The notes: generated by a model not told the origin, from the letters alone. A stretch of DNA of 64,000 nucleotides from Pseudomonas sp. v388 (GCF_003935425.1 NZ_RHQN01000003.1:186001-250000), one strand, 5' to 3'; shown: positions 50,712-61,683, counted from the stretch's first letter. Made by a program: numbers and translations.

Positions 50712-51491
50712 TTACTTCTCGACGAATGCACGCTCGATCAGGTAATCCCCCGGCTCACGCATGCGCGGCGAAACGGTCAGGCCGAAGCTGTTCAACACTT
50801 CGCTGGTTTCGTCGAGCATGCTTGGGCTACCGCACAGCATGGCGCGGTCGTCTTGCGGGTTGATCGGTGGCAGACCGATATCGCTGAACAGCTTGCCGCT
50901 GCGCATCAGGTCGGTCAGGCGGCCTTCGTTCTCGAACGGCTCGCGGGTCACGGTTGGGTAGTAGATCAGCTTTTCACGCAGCGCTTCACCGAAGAACTCG
51001 TTCTGCGGCAGGTGCTCGGTGATGAACTCGCGGTAGGCGACTTCGTTCACGTAACGCACGCCGTGGCACAGGATGACCTTTTCGAAACGCTCGTAGGTTT
51101 CCGGGTCCTGGATGACGCTCATGAACGGCGCCAGACCAGTACCGGTGCTCAGCAGATACAGATGCTTGCCGGGCTTGAGATCATCCAGCACCAGCGTGCC
51201 GGTAGGCTTCTTGCTGATGATGATCTCGTCGCCTTCCTTGAGGTGCTGCAACTGCGAGGTCAGCGGGCCGTCTGGCACCTTGATGCTGAAGAACTCCAGA
51301 TGCTCTTCCCAGTTAGGGCTGGCGATCGAATACGCACGCATGAGCGGGCGACCGTTGGGCTGCTGCAGACCGATCATGACGAACTGACCGTTCTCGAAGC
51401 GCAGGCCTGGATCGCGGGTGCACTTGAAACTGAAGAGGGTGTCGTTCCAGTGATGGACGCTGAGGACACGCTCGTGGTTCATGTTGCTCAT
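50712..51491 (-). CDS. fpr: Ferredoxin/flavodoxin-NADP+ reductase
   Basis: A 259-residue FAD enzyme that moves electrons between NADPH and ferredoxin or flavodoxin, supporting iron-sulphur repair under oxidative stress. FAD-binding MRAYSIAS, NADP-binding LLSTGTGLAPFMSV and the C-terminal ERAFVEK are typical of the Pseudomonas/Azotobacter subclass. ATG 51491 (MSNMNHERVL) fits the family length. Divergent from finR, which activates fpr in pseudomonads in response to superoxide. Confidence 0.95.
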   Translation of the reverse strand: MSNMNHERVLSVHHWNDTLFSFKCTRDPGLRFENGQFVMIGLQQPNGRPLMRAYSIASPNWEEHLEFFSIKVPDGPLTSQLQHLKEGDEIIISKKPTGTLVLDDLKPGKHLYLLSTGTGLAPFMSVIQDPETYERFEKVILCHGVRYVNEVAYREFITEHLPQNEFFGEALREKLIYYPTVTREPFENEGRLTDLMRSGKLFSDIGLPPINPQDDRAMLCGSPSMLDETSEVLNSFGLTVSPRMREPGDYLIERAFVEK

Positions 51492-51613
51492 GTACGTGGG
51501 AACTCCTGAATTTTCGTGCCCGCAGGGGCAATGCGCTATTGCGCGACATTCTAGTGGCAGACACAATATCTGTTAAATGAATTATCAAGATATGGGTAAT
51601 CGGTTATATAGAT

Positions 51614-52540
51614 ATGCGATTCACTCTCCGTCAACTTCAAGTCTTCGTCGCTGTCGCTCAGCAGGAAAGCGTGTCGCGCGCTGCCGTGCTGCTTTCGCTC
51701 TCGCAATCGGCCGCCAGTACCTCGATCACCGAACTGGAACGTCAATCCAGTACCCAGCTTTTTGATCGGGCCGGCAAGCGCCTGAGCCTCAACGCGACCG
51801 GTCGCCAGCTCCTGCCCCAGGCCGTCGCGCTGCTCGACCAGGCCAAGGAAATCGAAGACCTGCTCAACGGCAAGTCCGGCTTCGGTTCGCTGGCGGTGGG
51901 TGCGACCCTGACCATCGGCAATTACCTGGCGACCCTGCTGATCGGCAGCTTCATGCAGCGCCACCCGGAAAGCCAGGTCAAGCTGCACGTGCAGAACACC
52001 GCGCACATCGTGCAGCAGGTGGCTCATTACGAAATTGATCTGGGTCTGATCGAAGGTGATTGCAGCCATCCGGATATCGAAGTTCAGTCCTGGGTCGAGG
52101 ATGAGCTGGTGGTGTTCTGTGCGCCGCAGCACCCGCTGGCCAAGCGCGCCCGCGCCACGTTGCAGGAACTCACCCATGAAGCGTGGATTCTTCGTGAACA
52201 GGGCTCGGGCACGCGACTGACCTTCGATCAGGCCATGCGTCACCATCGCAACGGCCTGAACGTGCGCCTGGAGCTGGAGCACACCGAAGCGATCAAACGC
52301 GCAGTGGAGTCGGGGCTGGGTATTGGCTGCATTTCGCGTCTGGCACTGCGCGATGCATTTCGTCGAGGCAGCCTGGTAGCACTGGAAACGCCGGAGCTGG
52401 ACCTGTCGCGACAGTTCTATTTCATCTGGCACAAACAGAAGTATCAGACCTCTGCCATGCGGGAATTTCTGGAGCTGTGCCGGGCGTTCACCGCAGGCGT
52501 GCGGCGCAGTGATGAAATCGTGTTGCCCAGCCTGTACTGA
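51614..52540 (+). CDS. finR: LysR-type regulator FinR
   Basis: A 308-residue LysR regulator: N-terminal HTH (RFTLRQLQVFVAVAQQESVSRAAVLLSLSQSAASTSITELE, read in pieces) and a substrate-binding domain (SLAVGATLTIGNYLA...). Divergent from fpr with a 122-base gap, the arrangement of finR-fpr in pseudomonads, where FinR is required for superoxide induction of fpr. Identification by synteny and domain. Confidence 0.88.
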   Translation: MRFTLRQLQVFVAVAQQESVSRAAVLLSLSQSAASTSITELERQSSTQLFDRAGKRLSLNATGRQLLPQAVALLDQAKEIEDLLNGKSGFGSLAVGATLTIGNYLATLLIGSFMQRHPESQVKLHVQNTAHIVQQVAHYEIDLGLIEGDCSHPDIEVQSWVEDELVVFCAPQHPLAKRARATLQELTHEAWILREQGSGTRLTFDQAMRHHRNGLNVRLELEHTEAIKRAVESGLGIGCISRLALRDAFRRGSLVALETPELDLSRQFYFIWHKQKYQTSAMREFLELCRAFTAGVRRSDEIVLPSLY

Positions 52541-52906
52541 TCAGCCCAGCAGTATCACACCCCAGACCAGCCCAATCATGCCCAGCGCAACCAGTTGCGC
52601 TGCGCTGCCCATGTCCTTGGCGTTCTTGGACAGCGGGTGCAGGTCCAGGGAGATCCGGTCGATAGCCGCTTCCACCGCCGAATTGAGCAGCTCGACGATC
52701 AATGCCAACAGGCAGACCGCAATCAGCAGGGCCTGTTCGCCCTTGCTGACATTGACGAAAAACGACAACGGGATCAGCACGACGTTGAGCAGTACCAGTT
52801 GGCGAAACGCCGCCTCGCCCTTGAAAGCGGCCGTCAGGCCATCAAGGGAATAGCCTGCGGCATTGAAGATTCGTTTCAGGCCGGTCTGGCCTTTGAAGGG
52901 CGACAT
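52541..52906 (-). CDS. dgkA: Diacylglycerol kinase
   Basis: A 121-residue integral membrane kinase recycling diacylglycerol to phosphatidate. Three membrane helices and the catalytic segment ELLNSAVEAAIDRIS are visible. ATG 52906 (MSPFKGQTGLKRIFNAAGYS) gives the standard length; the frame extends 30 codons upstream. Confidence 0.95.
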   Translation of the reverse strand: MSPFKGQTGLKRIFNAAGYSLDGLTAAFKGEAAFRQLVLLNVVLIPLSFFVNVSKGEQALLIAVCLLALIVELLNSAVEAAIDRISLDLHPLSKNAKDMGSAAQLVALGMIGLVWGVILLG

Positions 52907-52992
52907 AGAGAGGGCTGCTGTGCAAAAAAGATGATGGAAATTAAGGTAGAACAGGTCAAAAAAGCGTGAACGTATTTCCGCCTGCCGTTCTT

Positions 52993-53640
52993 TCAAACAG
53001 ATGAAATGGATTCCAGTTGTTGCAGCAGCAAGGCCGCCTGAGTCCGGGTGCGCACACCAAGCTTGCGGAAGATCGCCGTTACGTGGGCCTTGATGGTGGC
53101 TTCGGAGACGCTCAACTCGTAAGCGATCTGTTTGTTGAGCAAGCCTTCACAGACCATGGTCAGCACCCGGAACTGCTGGGGTGTCAGGCTCGCAAGCCCG
53201 GCACTGGCCGCCTTGGCCTCGGGCGAGACACTGACCGTCTCGTTGACCTGCGGCGGCCACCAGACATCGCCGTCGAGCACCGCGCGCACCGCCTGCTGGA
53301 TATCCTCCAGGCAACTGGACTTGGGTATGAAGCCGCTGGCACCGAACTCCCGGGAACGGACCACAATCGAAGCTTCTTCCTGGGCGGAAACCATCACCAC
53401 GGGAATCTGCGGATATTGCCCACGTAGCAGCACCAGCCCTGAAAACCCGTAGGCGCCGGGCATGTTCAAATCCAGCAGGACCAGATCCCAGTCGGCCTTC
53501 TGTTCCAGATGAGACTCGAGCTGGGCAATGCTTTCTGCCTCGACCGGCCGCGCATCAGGCCCCAGGCCAATGCTCAACGCCTGACGCAGCGCGCTGCGAA
53601 ACAGGGGATGGTCATCGGCGATCAGGATGTCGTAGGTCAT
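52993..53640 (-). CDS. erdR: LuxR-type response regulator ErdR
   Basis: A 215-residue NarL/FixJ response regulator: receiver domain with D10, D11 and phospho-acceptor near residue 56 (LVLLDLNMPG), and a C-terminal LuxR HTH (LTPQQFRVLTMVCEGLLNKQIAYELSVSEATIKAHVTAIFRKLGV, read in pieces). In pseudomonads the dgkA-adjacent regulator is ErdR, controlling ethanol and acetate metabolism; name given by synteny. Confidence 0.85.
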   Translation of the reverse strand: MTYDILIADDHPLFRSALRQALSIGLGPDARPVEAESIAQLESHLEQKADWDLVLLDLNMPGAYGFSGLVLLRGQYPQIPVVMVSAQEEASIVVRSREFGASGFIPKSSCLEDIQQAVRAVLDGDVWWPPQVNETVSVSPEAKAASAGLASLTPQQFRVLTMVCEGLLNKQIAYELSVSEATIKAHVTAIFRKLGVRTRTQAALLLQQLESISSV

Positions 53641-53793
53641 CGTTTGATCCTGTTTATAGTGAGGGCCGGACCGGCCGGCCGCTCAACAAGGCATCGGGAA
53701 TGCCAATGATTCACTCGGCCGACCGGGCACATCCGTGGCCGTCAGCCTTCAAGCGGCGCCAAGGATGCCCAGCAAGACCATGACGGTCAAGCA

Positions 53794-54540
53794 TCACGCA
53801 CCCTCGAGTACATCCCTTACGGACTCTGCTTGAAGATAAGCCTTCAAATGGCTGTGTGCTGCGTCGTCCGGGTCAATCGGGTTCTGGAACTTGGCACCCA
53901 GATAGTGGGCGCTGAACACATCCAGATAGGCATCCAGCACGCCACTGGCAGTATGGTCCTGTGCCAGCTCCAGGCACAGCGCCGCCACTTCCGCCGTGCA
54001 GAAATGGTCGTCACGCCGGGATCGGCGCAGGCGGTAGCGTGATATCTGCTCTGGCGCCAGGCTCAGCACCGGAAACCGCTCAAGATACGGGCTCTTGCGA
54101 AACATCTTGCGCGCTTCCGTCCAGGTGGCATCCAGCAGGATGAACAGCGGCCGCTTGCCTGGCTCCTGACTGACCTGGGTCACGACGCGTTCCGGGGCGA
54201 CGAACTCGCCTGGAAACACGATGTACGGCTGCCACTGCGGGTCGTCGAGCAGGCTCAGCAGTTGTTCGTCGACCTCTATCCGCGACCAGCCGAAGGCGTG
54301 AGTGTCCTGGATCACGTCGGCTATCAGCCATCCGGTGTTGGTGGGCTTCAAAGGCTCGGTATCGTACATCAGCAGACACATACCCGATGTCGCCGCCACC
54401 GTCGGCCTCCAGGCGCACAGACAGTAGCTGACTATCACCCGGCACCCGGGGCAGCGAGGCGCGCGGGAGCCGCGGGCAATAAACGGTTTGGTACTGCGCG
54501 CCAGACGTTCGTCCCGCAACCGGGAAACAGCATGACTCAT
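53794..54540 (-). CDS. DTW-domain tRNA-uridine aminocarboxypropyltransferase (TapT-like)
   Basis: A 249-residue protein with four zinc-binding-type Cys (RCPGCRVIVSYCLC), LLMYDTEPLKPTNTGWLI and the DTW signature in ILLDATWTEARKMFRKSPYL (DATW). Family members attach the acp group to U47 of tRNAs. ATG 54540 chosen; the upstream part of the frame is not conserved in style. Confidence 0.87.
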   Translation of the reverse strand: MSHAVSRLRDERLARSTKPFIARGSRAPRCPGCRVIVSYCLCAWRPTVAATSGMCLLMYDTEPLKPTNTGWLIADVIQDTHAFGWSRIEVDEQLLSLLDDPQWQPYIVFPGEFVAPERVVTQVSQEPGKRPLFILLDATWTEARKMFRKSPYLERFPVLSLAPEQISRYRLRRSRRDDHFCTAEVAALCLELAQDHTASGVLDAYLDVFSAHYLGAKFQNPIDPDDAAHSHLKAYLQAESVRDVLEGA

Positions 54541-54753
54541 TACAGCACCTGCCAACTGAAGGAATGCATCGACACCACGAAAACCCGGCAGAAAAAGTGC
54601 GCGCAGTTTATCAGACCCCCGGCGCTTCAACCTGCTTTCACGCCGGCTCCTGCCTTATACTGGCGCGGCATCCAGCCCGCCCAGGGCGGATGACCCGGAA
54701 CGCATGTTCGAGTTGCTGGTCCAAACGCCCAGCCACTAAATCAGGAGAGTTTG

Positions 54754-55170
54754 ATGCTGCGCCTTATCGTCCCCACCCTTACACTTTTGCTCGCCGCTCC
54801 GCTGTGCGCCCAGGCAGCCTCGAAACAGGAGTTCGAGCTCAGCAAGATGCTGGAAAAAGTTGCGAAGGAAAGCAGCGTCGGCACGCCGAGAGCGATCAAC
54901 GAAGACATCCTCGACCAGGGTTACACGGTCAACGGCAAGGAGCTGATCAACCACCTGAGCGTGCGCGAAGGCCAGGCTCAGCAGATGCGCGCCAACCCGG
55001 ATGTGATGCGCAATCAGTTGGGCAACAGCGTCTGCCGCAACAACGGCTACCGTCAGCTGATGACCAAAGGCGCCGTCCTCAAGTATCAATTCACCGAATA
55101 CAAGACCAACCGCCCGGTGGCGACCCAGACGTTCCAGGCGGCGGACTGCACGGCCCGGCCGAAAAAGTAA
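54754..55170 (+). CDS. Small exported protein of unknown function
   Basis: A 138-residue protein with a Sec signal peptide (MLRLIVPTLTLLLAAPLCAQA, cleavage near residue 22) and a soluble periplasmic domain with two cysteines (SVCRNNGYR and AADCTARP) that may form a disulphide. It resembles a quorum-sensing-linked protein found near recA in P. aeruginosa (PA3611-type), an identification made from memory of the pattern. Ribosome site AGGAGA. Confidence 0.8.
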   Translation: MLRLIVPTLTLLLAAPLCAQAASKQEFELSKMLEKVAKESSVGTPRAINEDILDQGYTVNGKELINHLSVREGQAQQMRANPDVMRNQLGNSVCRNNGYRQLMTKGAVLKYQFTEYKTNRPVATQTFQAADCTARPKK

Positions 55171-55181
55171 TAGCCTGACGC

Positions 55182-55246
55182 CTTCGCGGACAAGTCCGCT
55201 CCTACGGCCCCACGCCGTTTCCATAGGAGCCCCGCTTGTCCTCGAA
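55182..55246. repeat. REP pair (REPIN-like)
   Basis: CTTCGCGGACAAGTCCGCTC (reverse orientation, 55182-55201) and a related forward copy at 55223-55246 (ATAGGAG...CTTGTCC...CGAAG) face each other. This is the short extragenic palindromic repeat type widespread in P. fluorescens and P. syringae. Confidence 0.75.
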
Positions 55247-55375
55247 GCGTTGGTACCCGCGACACAGACGCCGCGACCGTACCGACGCCCTTCCCGCTTT
55301 CTACATGGGTAGCCTTTTGGGGCAAACCGGACCATCATCCTGTGAATCGCGATTCTGCAGGAGGAGAAATCTTGA

Positions 55376-56500
55376 ATGCCTTATGTCCCGAATGATGTCC
55401 TGTCCCGGCACTTTCAAAGCAATGGCCTGGACCTTACCGCGAAGATCGAAGACCACATCAACCTTGTAGCGCCCGGCAGTCCGAACCTGCCGCTGTACCG
55501 CGACATGATCCTTACCGTCCTGCGCATGGCTCAGGACGATCGCAATCGCTGGAATGCCAAGATTACCCTGCAAACCCTGCGCGAGCTGGACGGCGCGTTT
55601 CGGGTGCTGGAACGTTTCAAGGGGCGGCGCAAGGTCACGGTGTTCGGTTCTGCGCGTACCCCGGTCGAGCACCCGGTTTATCAGCTGGCCCGCGAGCTGG
55701 GCAGCAAGATCGCTGAATCCGACATGATGGTCATCACCGGCGCCGGCGGCGGCATCATGGCCGCGGCCCACGAGGGCGCGGGTCGTGAGCACAGCCTGGG
55801 GTTCAACATCACCTTACCGTTCGAACAGCATGCCAACCCGACCGTGGAAGGTACGGAAAACCTGCTGCCCTTCCATTTCTTCTTCACCCGCAAGCTGTTC
55901 TTCGTCAAGGAAGCCGACGCGCTGGTGCTCTGCCCTGGCGGCTTCGGCACGCTGGATGAGGCGCTGGAAGTGCTGACCCTGATCCAGACCGGTAAGAGCC
56001 CGCTGGTCCCCATCGTGCTGCTGGACAATCCCGGCGCCAACTTCTGGCAAAGCGCGCTGGACTTCATCAAGCACCAACTGGAAGACAATCACTACATCCT
56101 GCCGGCCGACATGAAACTGATGCGCCTGGTCTACAGCACCGACGAAGCCGTGCAGGAAATCAACCAGTTCTACAGCAACTACCATTCCAGTCGGTGGCTG
56201 AAGAACCAGTTCGTGATCCGCATGCACCATCCGCTCACCGAGCAGGCGCTGGCGCATATGCAAGAGGCCTTTGCCGATCTGTGCCTGAGCGAGAACTTCC
56301 ATCAGCATCGCTATGAAGGAGAGCAACATGATGAGGCGCAGTTCAGCCATCTGACACGTCTGGCTTTCACCTTCACCGGACGCAATCAGGGCCGCCTGCG
56401 AGAGCTGATTGACTATATCAATCTTGCGGAAAACCGGATCGCGGCTTCAGAGCCACGGTCGGCGGCATCCGTTACCGATACAGTCTCTCGGGCAACTTAA
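55376..56500 (+). CDS. LOG-family protein (nucleotide 5'-monophosphate nucleosidase-like)
   Basis: A 374-residue protein with a LOG core: GSART and [17 protein letters not shown] (phosphate-binding), and [14 protein letters not shown] (PGGxGTxxE motif, residues ~185-198). Members cleave the ribosyl-base bond of nucleotide monophosphates or act in cytokinin activation. The N-terminal 75 residues and the C-terminal part after residue 260 extend the basic LOG fold, making substrate hard to guess. Convergent with recX, four-base overlap. Confidence 0.85.
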   Translation: MPYVPNDVLSRHFQSNGLDLTAKIEDHINLVAPGSPNLPLYRDMILTVLRMAQDDRNRWNAKITLQTLRELDGAFRVLERFKGRRKVTVFGSARTPVEHPVYQLARELGSKIAESDMMVITGAGGGIMAAAHEGAGREHSLGFNITLPFEQHANPTVEGTENLLPFHFFFTRKLFFVKEADALVLCPGGFGTLDEALEVLTLIQTGKSPLVPIVLLDNPGANFWQSALDFIKHQLEDNHYILPADMKLMRLVYSTDEAVQEINQFYSNYHSSRWLKNQFVIRMHHPLTEQALAHMQEAFADLCLSENFHQHRYEGEQHDEAQFSHLTRLAFTFTGRNQGRLRELIDYINLAENRIAASEPRSAASVTDTVSRAT

Positions 56501-56964
56501 TCGTCTGCGCCTCGGCCGCTCAACAGGCGGCCGATGCTGTCCAGCGGGTAACCTCGATAACTCAGAAAGCGCCCTTGCTGCGCGCGCTCGCGTGCGTCGA
56601 CAGGCAGCCTGCCGGCAAACTTGCGCTGCCAGGTTTCCTGAAGCTTTTCCTGCCAGTCGACGCCGCATTCCTTGAGCGCCTGCTCGATATCGGCTTTCTG
56701 TAGGCCGCGCTGGCCCAGCTCTTCACGAATACGCAAAGGGCCATAGCCGGAACGAGCCCGGGAAGCGACAAAGCTTTCAAGGTAACGGGATTCAGAGAGA
56801 AGCCCATCCTCAACCAGACGGTCGAGGGCGGGTTCGATAAGCTCGGAGGTTGCGCCGCGCTGACGCAGTTTACGCGTCAGCTCGACTCGACCGTGCTCGC
56901 GTCGCGCGAGCAGGTCCATTGCGGTCCGTCGTACCGCGACGACGGTATCAAGCACGACAGCCAT
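56497..56964 (-). CDS. recX: RecA regulator RecX
   Basis: A 155-residue helical protein with [56 protein letters not shown] (read in pieces) and a C-terminal [17 protein letters not shown], typical of RecX, which limits RecA filament growth. Start overlaps the recA stop by one base (TGATG), so the two are coupled. Confidence 0.95.
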   Translation of the reverse strand: MAVVLDTVVAVRRTAMDLLARREHGRVELTRKLRQRGATSELIEPALDRLVEDGLLSESRYLESFVASRARSGYGPLRIREELGQRGLQKADIEQALKECGVDWQEKLQETWQRKFAGRLPVDARERAQQGRFLSYRGYPLDSIGRLLSGRGADD

Positions 56965-58028
56965 CAGATGTCGATGTCAGCTTCAGCCATGTCGTCAGCA
57001 GCGGCAGGCTCGCGGGAGCCGACAGCCTTGGTGTCAACTCCAGGAGTCAGCAGCTTGTCGCGAATCAGCTTCTCGACGGCATTGCCGATTTCCGGATTGT
57101 CCGCCAGGAACTTCGCCGAGTTGGCTTTACCTTGACCGATCTTGCTGCCCTGGTAGCTGTACCATGCGCCGGACTTCTCGATGAAGCCATGCGCAACGGC
57201 CAGGTCGATGATTTCGCCGTTCAGGTAGATACCCTTGCCGTAGAGAATCTGGAACTCGGCCTGGCGGAACGGCGGTGCCACCTTGTTCTTGACGACCTTG
57301 ACGCGGGTTTCGCTGCCCACCACTTCGTCGCCTTCCTTTACCGCGCCGGTGCGGCGGATGTCCAGACGGACCGAAGCGTAGAACTTCAGCGCGTTACCAC
57401 CGGTGGTGGTTTCCGGGCTGCCGAACATGACGCCGATCTTCATACGGATCTGGTTGATGAAGATGACCAGGCAGTTGGCGTTCTTGATGTTACCGGTGAT
57501 CTTGCGCAGCGCCTGGGACATCAGACGGGCCTGCAGGCCGACGTGCATGTCACCCATTTCGCCTTCGATTTCGGCCTTGGGCACCAGAGCGGCGACGGAG
57601 TCGACGACGATCACGTCGATGGCATTGGAACGCACCAGCATGTCGGTGATTTCCAGAGCCTGCTCGCCGGTGTCCGGCTGCGACACCAGCAGGTCATCGA
57701 CGTTGACGCCCAGCTTGCCGGCGTATTCCGGATCGAGAGCGTGTTCCGCATCGACGAACGCACAAGTTGCGCCCATTTTCTGGGCCTGTGCGATGACCGA
57801 AAGGGTCAGCGTGGTTTTACCCGAAGATTCCGGGCCGTAGATTTCCACGATCCGGCCTTTCGGCAAACCGCCGATGCCCAGTGCGATATCCAGACCGAGC
57901 GAACCGGTGGAGATGGCAGGGATCGCCTGGCGATCATGGTCGCCCATGCGCATCACGGCACCCTTACCGAATTGACGCTCGATCTGACCCAAGGCCGCAG
58001 CCAAGGCTTTCTTCTTGTTGTCGTCCAT
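56964..58028 (-). CDS. recA: Recombinase RecA
   Basis: A 354-residue RecA: Walker A GPESSGKT, Walker B-like [12 protein letters not shown], loop L2 region ([16 protein letters not shown]) and acidic C-terminus ([10 protein letters not shown]). It forms the nucleoprotein filament for recombination and for stimulating self-cleavage of LexA and of the prophage repressor in this window. ATG 58028 is the standard start (MDDNKKKAL). Confidence 0.98.
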   Translation of the reverse strand: MDDNKKKALAAALGQIERQFGKGAVMRMGDHDRQAIPAISTGSLGLDIALGIGGLPKGRIVEIYGPESSGKTTLTLSVIAQAQKMGATCAFVDAEHALDPEYAGKLGVNVDDLLVSQPDTGEQALEITDMLVRSNAIDVIVVDSVAALVPKAEIEGEMGDMHVGLQARLMSQALRKITGNIKNANCLVIFINQIRMKIGVMFGSPETTTGGNALKFYASVRLDIRRTGAVKEGDEVVGSETRVKVVKNKVAPPFRQAEFQILYGKGIYLNGEIIDLAVAHGFIEKSGAWYSYQGSKIGQGKANSAKFLADNPEIGNAVEKLIRDKLLTPGVDTKAVGSREPAAADDMAEADIDI

Positions 58029-58079
58029 TGAAGTCCTCACGTAATCAAATTCAATTTAGGGCCTGAACGGCCGCAACAC

Positions 58080-58095
58080 CTGTATAAGTAGACAG
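58080..58095 (-). promoter_or_regulatory. LexA (SOS) box of recA
   Basis: CTGTATAAGTAGACAG, CTG-N10-CAG, 51 bases upstream of the recA start. It provides an in-window reference for the two prophage LexA boxes. Confidence 0.9.
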
Positions 58096-58122
58096 TATTA
58101 TTCCACAGGGAGAGGCGCGCGC

Positions 58123-58623
58123 CTACCCCTGTTTTGGCATTTCTCCAGCGACAAGCTCGATCAGCCCTTCTAGCGCGGCCTCAACCGTCTGTCGGCGCAC
58201 TGCATCGCGATCTCCGGCGAACTGCCGACGCTGGGCGACCAGGCTTGAGCCTGCGCCCCAGCACAGCCAGACCGTACCGACCGGTTTTTCCGGCGAACCG
58301 CCGCCGGGGCCGGCGACACCGCTGACGGCCACGGCATACCGGGCACCGCTGTTGCGCTGCGCCCCGACGACCATGGAGCGCACTACTTCTTCGCTCACCG
58401 CGCCGACGGTGTTGAACAAGCTTTCGGGCACGTCCAGCTGTCGGGTCTTCTGGGCATTGGAGTACGTGACGTAGCCCGCCTCGAACCACGCCGAACTGCC
58501 GCCGATTCGAGTAATCGCCTCGGCAATGCCGCCACCGGTACACGACTCGGCGGTGGTGACCTGGGCCTTGGAAACCTGTAGTAGCTTGCCGAGCGCATCG
58601 GCGAGCCGGGTAATATCTTCCAC
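58123..58623 (-). CDS. pncC: Nicotinamide-nucleotide amidohydrolase PncC (CinA C-terminal type)
   Basis: A 166-residue enzyme that deamidates NMN in the pyridine nucleotide cycle. Features: TAESCTGGGIAEAITRIGGSSAWFEAGYVTYSN, read in pieces, and AVSGVAGPGGGSPEKPVGTVW. The start is GTG at 58623. It lies directly upstream of recA, as in many proteobacteria. Confidence 0.93.
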   Translation of the reverse strand: MEDITRLADALGKLLQVSKAQVTTAESCTGGGIAEAITRIGGSSAWFEAGYVTYSNAQKTRQLDVPESLFNTVGAVSEEVVRSMVVGAQRNSGARYAVAVSGVAGPGGGSPEKPVGTVWLCWGAGSSLVAQRRQFAGDRDAVRRQTVEAALEGLIELVAGEMPKQG

Positions 58624-58685
58624 GATGTGTTCCTGTCAGGTTCGAGCCGGACCCTGTGCAAAAGGTCCGGCCCGGTGATGGGCGG

Positions 58686-58844
58686 TCAAGGTGCGACCGT
58701 TCCGCTGGATGGCCGGTTACCTTTCTTCTTCCGGGTTTCCGGCTTTTTGATGGTTTCGACGATGGTTTGCGCGGGCCGGCGCCGGGCCTCCTCCAGAGTA
58801 ATGAAGCGTCCGTTGCCAGCATCCCTTGCTCGCTTGTTGGCCAT
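58686..58844 (-). CDS. Small basic protein of unknown function
   Basis: A 52-residue protein, MANKRARDAGNGRFITLEEA then a basic C-terminus (KKPETRKKKGNRP). It is below usual gene-finder length but starts with ATG, keeps an open frame with normal codon use, and occupies the place between pncC and mutS where P. aeruginosa also has a small gene. Function unknown. Confidence 0.6.
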   Translation of the reverse strand: MANKRARDAGNGRFITLEEARRRPAQTIVETIKKPETRKKKGNRPSSGTVAP

Positions 58845-59103
58845 GTACAATCCTTTTGAACACGGGCCGCCCGGAATGAGCGGCGACGGGCAAAATTCTA
58901 TACGGCAAATCTTCCCGTGGAAGCCGACTGAAATGCCCGCTCACCAATCCGTGCGGGCAAGCCGGACCTGCGCCGCTGCAGCGTGCGTGATAATCTTGCG
59001 CCCATCGCCAGACATACGCAGGACAACCTCCGGAAACAGGAAGGGGTTGCCTCTCATATCCGTAGTCTGCCCCACCTATTTCAAGAATTGTCCCGACTGA
59101 CTG

Positions 59104-61683
59104 ATGAACAAAGCCCTCTCCGATCTCTCCTCACACACGCCCATGATGCAGCAATATTGGCGGCTCAAGAATCAGCACCCTGACCAGCTCATGTTCTACC
59201 GCATGGGCGACTTCTACGAAATCTTCTACGAAGATGCGAAGAAGGCGGCCAAGCTGCTGGATATCACCCTGACCGCCCGCGGTCAGTCGGCAGGCCAGAG
59301 CATTCCCATGTGCGGCATTCCGTACCATGCGGCCGAGGGTTATCTGGCCAAGCTGGTCAAGCTGGGCGAATCGGTGGTCATCTGCGAGCAGATCGGTGAT
59401 CCGGCCACCAGCAAAGGGCCGGTAGAGCGCCAGGTCGTGCGCATCATCACGCCTGGAACCATCAGCGATGAAGCGTTCCTCGACGAGCGCCGTGACAACC
59501 TGATCGCCGCCGTTCTGGGCGATGAGCGCCTGTTCGGCCTGGCCGTCCTGGACATCACCAGCGGCAGTTTCAGCGTGCTGGAAATCAAGGGCTGGGAAAA
59601 CCTGCTGGCCGAGCTTGAGCGCATCAACCCCGTGGAGCTGCTGATTCCTGACGACTGGCCGCAGGGCTTGCCTGCCGAGAAGCGCCGCGGTGCTCGCCGT
59701 CGCGCTCCGTGGGACTTCGAACGTGACAGCGCCCACAAAAGCCTGTGCCAGCAGTTCGCGACTCAGGACCTCAAGGGCTTCGGCTGCGAGATGCTGACCC
59801 TGGCCATCGGTGCCGCCGGATGCCTGCTGGGCTACGCCAAGGAAACCCAGCGCACTGCCTTGCCGCACCTGCGCAGCCTGCGCCACGAGCGACTGGACGA
59901 CACGGTGGTGCTGGATGGCGCCAGCCGCCGCAACCTGGAACTGGATATCAATCTTTCCGGCGGGCGCGACAATACCCTGCAATCGGTCATGGACCGCTGC
60001 CAGACCGCCATGGGTACCCGCCTGCTGACGCGTTGGCTGAACCGCCCGCTGCGTGACCTGACCGTCCTTCAGGCGCGCCAGAGTTCGATCACCTGTGTGC
60101 TGGAACGCTATCGCTTCGAGAACCTGCAACCGCAGCTCAAGGAAATCGGCGATATCGAGCGGATTCTCGCCCGTATCGGCCTGCGCAATGCCCGCCCTCG
60201 TGACCTGGCCCGCCTGCGCGACGCGCTGGGCGCACTGCCCGCACTGCAAACCGCACTGTCTGAGCTGGAGGCGCCGCACCTGCAACAACTGGCGGCGACC
60301 ATCAGCACCTATCCAGAGCTGGCGGACCTGCTGCAACGTGCGGTAATCGACAATCCGCCCGCCGTTATCCGTGACGGCGGCGTGCTGAAGACCGGCTACG
60401 ACGCCGAGCTTGACGAGCTGCTGTCCCTCAGCGAGCACGCCGGGCAATTCCTGATCGATCTGGAAGCCCGGGAAAAAGCCCGCACCGGCCTCGCCAATCT
60501 CAAGGTGGGTTACAACCGCGTCCACGGCTATTTCATCGAATTGCCGAGCAAGCAGGCCGAACAGGCCCCGGCCGACTATATCCGTCGCCAGACTCTCAAA
60601 GGCGCCGAGCGTTTCATCACGCCGGAACTCAAGGCCTTCGAAGACAAGGCCCTGTCGGCAAAAAGCCGGGCGCTGGCCAGGGAAAAGCTGCTCTACGAGG
60701 CGCTGCTGGAAGATCTGATCGGCCATCTGGCGCCGTTGCAGGACAGCGCGGCCGCCCTGGCTGAACTGGACGTGCTGAGCAACCTGGCCGAGCGCGCCCT
60801 GAATCTGGACCTCAACTGCCCACGCTTCGTCGATGAGCCATGCATGCGCATCGAACAGGGTCGCCACCCGGTAGTCGAGCAGGTGCTGTCCACGCCGTTC
60901 GTGGCCAATGACCTGGCGCTGGACGACAACACGCGCATGCTGGTCATCACCGGTCCGAACATGGGCGGTAAGTCCACCTACATGCGTCAGACGGCATTGA
61001 TCGTGCTGCTGGCGCATATCGGCAGTTTCGTACCGGCTGCCAGTTGCGAGTTGTCGCTGGTCGACCGCATCTTCACCCGGATCGGGTCGAGCGATGACCT
61101 GGCCGGCGGGCGTTCCACGTTCATGGTGGAAATGAGCGAGACGGCGAACATTCTGCATAACGCCACCGATCGCAGTCTGGTGCTGATGGACGAAGTCGGT
61201 CGCGGCACCAGTACGTTCGACGGTTTGTCGCTGGCTTGGGCTGCGGCAGAATGTCTCGCCCAGTTGCGCGCCTACACGCTGTTCGCCACCCACTACTTCG
61301 AGCTGACAGTGCTGCCGGAAAGCGAACCGCTGGTCACCAACGTGCACCTCAATGCAACCGAGCACAACGAGCGCATCGTGTTTTTGCACCGGGTGCTGCC
61401 AGGCCCGGCAAGCCAGAGCTACGGCCTGGCGGTGGCCCAGTTGGCGGGGGTTCCGGGCAAGGTAATCACCCGTGCCAAGGAGCATCTGCAACGCCTGGAA
61501 ACCACCAGCCTGCCCCATGAAAAGCCCAAGGCCAGGCCCGGCAAACCTGCCGCTCCGCAACAGAGCGACCTGTTCGCCAGCCTGCCCCATCCGGTGCTCG
61601 ACGAGCTGTCGAAAGTGAAACTCGACGACCTTACGCCGCGTCAGGCGCTTGAGATGTTGTATACATTGCAAACACGCCTCTGA
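59104..61683 (+). CDS. mutS: DNA mismatch repair protein MutS
   Basis: An 859-residue mismatch-recognition ATPase. Mismatch-binding FYE motif in [18 protein letters not shown] (residues 33-50), Walker [25 protein letters not shown] (Walker B/D-loop) and C-terminal dimer/tetramer segment ([12 protein letters not shown]). ATG 59104 places the FYE motif correctly. Upstream lies 259 bases without a gene. Confidence 0.98.
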   Translation: MNKALSDLSSHTPMMQQYWRLKNQHPDQLMFYRMGDFYEIFYEDAKKAAKLLDITLTARGQSAGQSIPMCGIPYHAAEGYLAKLVKLGESVVICEQIGDPATSKGPVERQVVRIITPGTISDEAFLDERRDNLIAAVLGDERLFGLAVLDITSGSFSVLEIKGWENLLAELERINPVELLIPDDWPQGLPAEKRRGARRRAPWDFERDSAHKSLCQQFATQDLKGFGCEMLTLAIGAAGCLLGYAKETQRTALPHLRSLRHERLDDTVVLDGASRRNLELDINLSGGRDNTLQSVMDRCQTAMGTRLLTRWLNRPLRDLTVLQARQSSITCVLERYRFENLQPQLKEIGDIERILARIGLRNARPRDLARLRDALGALPALQTALSELEAPHLQQLAATISTYPELADLLQRAVIDNPPAVIRDGGVLKTGYDAELDELLSLSEHAGQFLIDLEAREKARTGLANLKVGYNRVHGYFIELPSKQAEQAPADYIRRQTLKGAERFITPELKAFEDKALSAKSRALAREKLLYEALLEDLIGHLAPLQDSAAALAELDVLSNLAERALNLDLNCPRFVDEPCMRIEQGRHPVVEQVLSTPFVANDLALDDNTRMLVITGPNMGGKSTYMRQTALIVLLAHIGSFVPAASCELSLVDRIFTRIGSSDDLAGGRSTFMVEMSETANILHNATDRSLVLMDEVGRGTSTFDGLSLAWAAAECLAQLRAYTLFATHYFELTVLPESEPLVTNVHLNATEHNERIVFLHRVLPGPASQSYGLAVAQLAGVPGKVITRAKEHLQRLETTSLPHEKPKARPGKPAAPQQSDLFASLPHPVLDELSKVKLDDLTPRQALEMLYTLQTRL

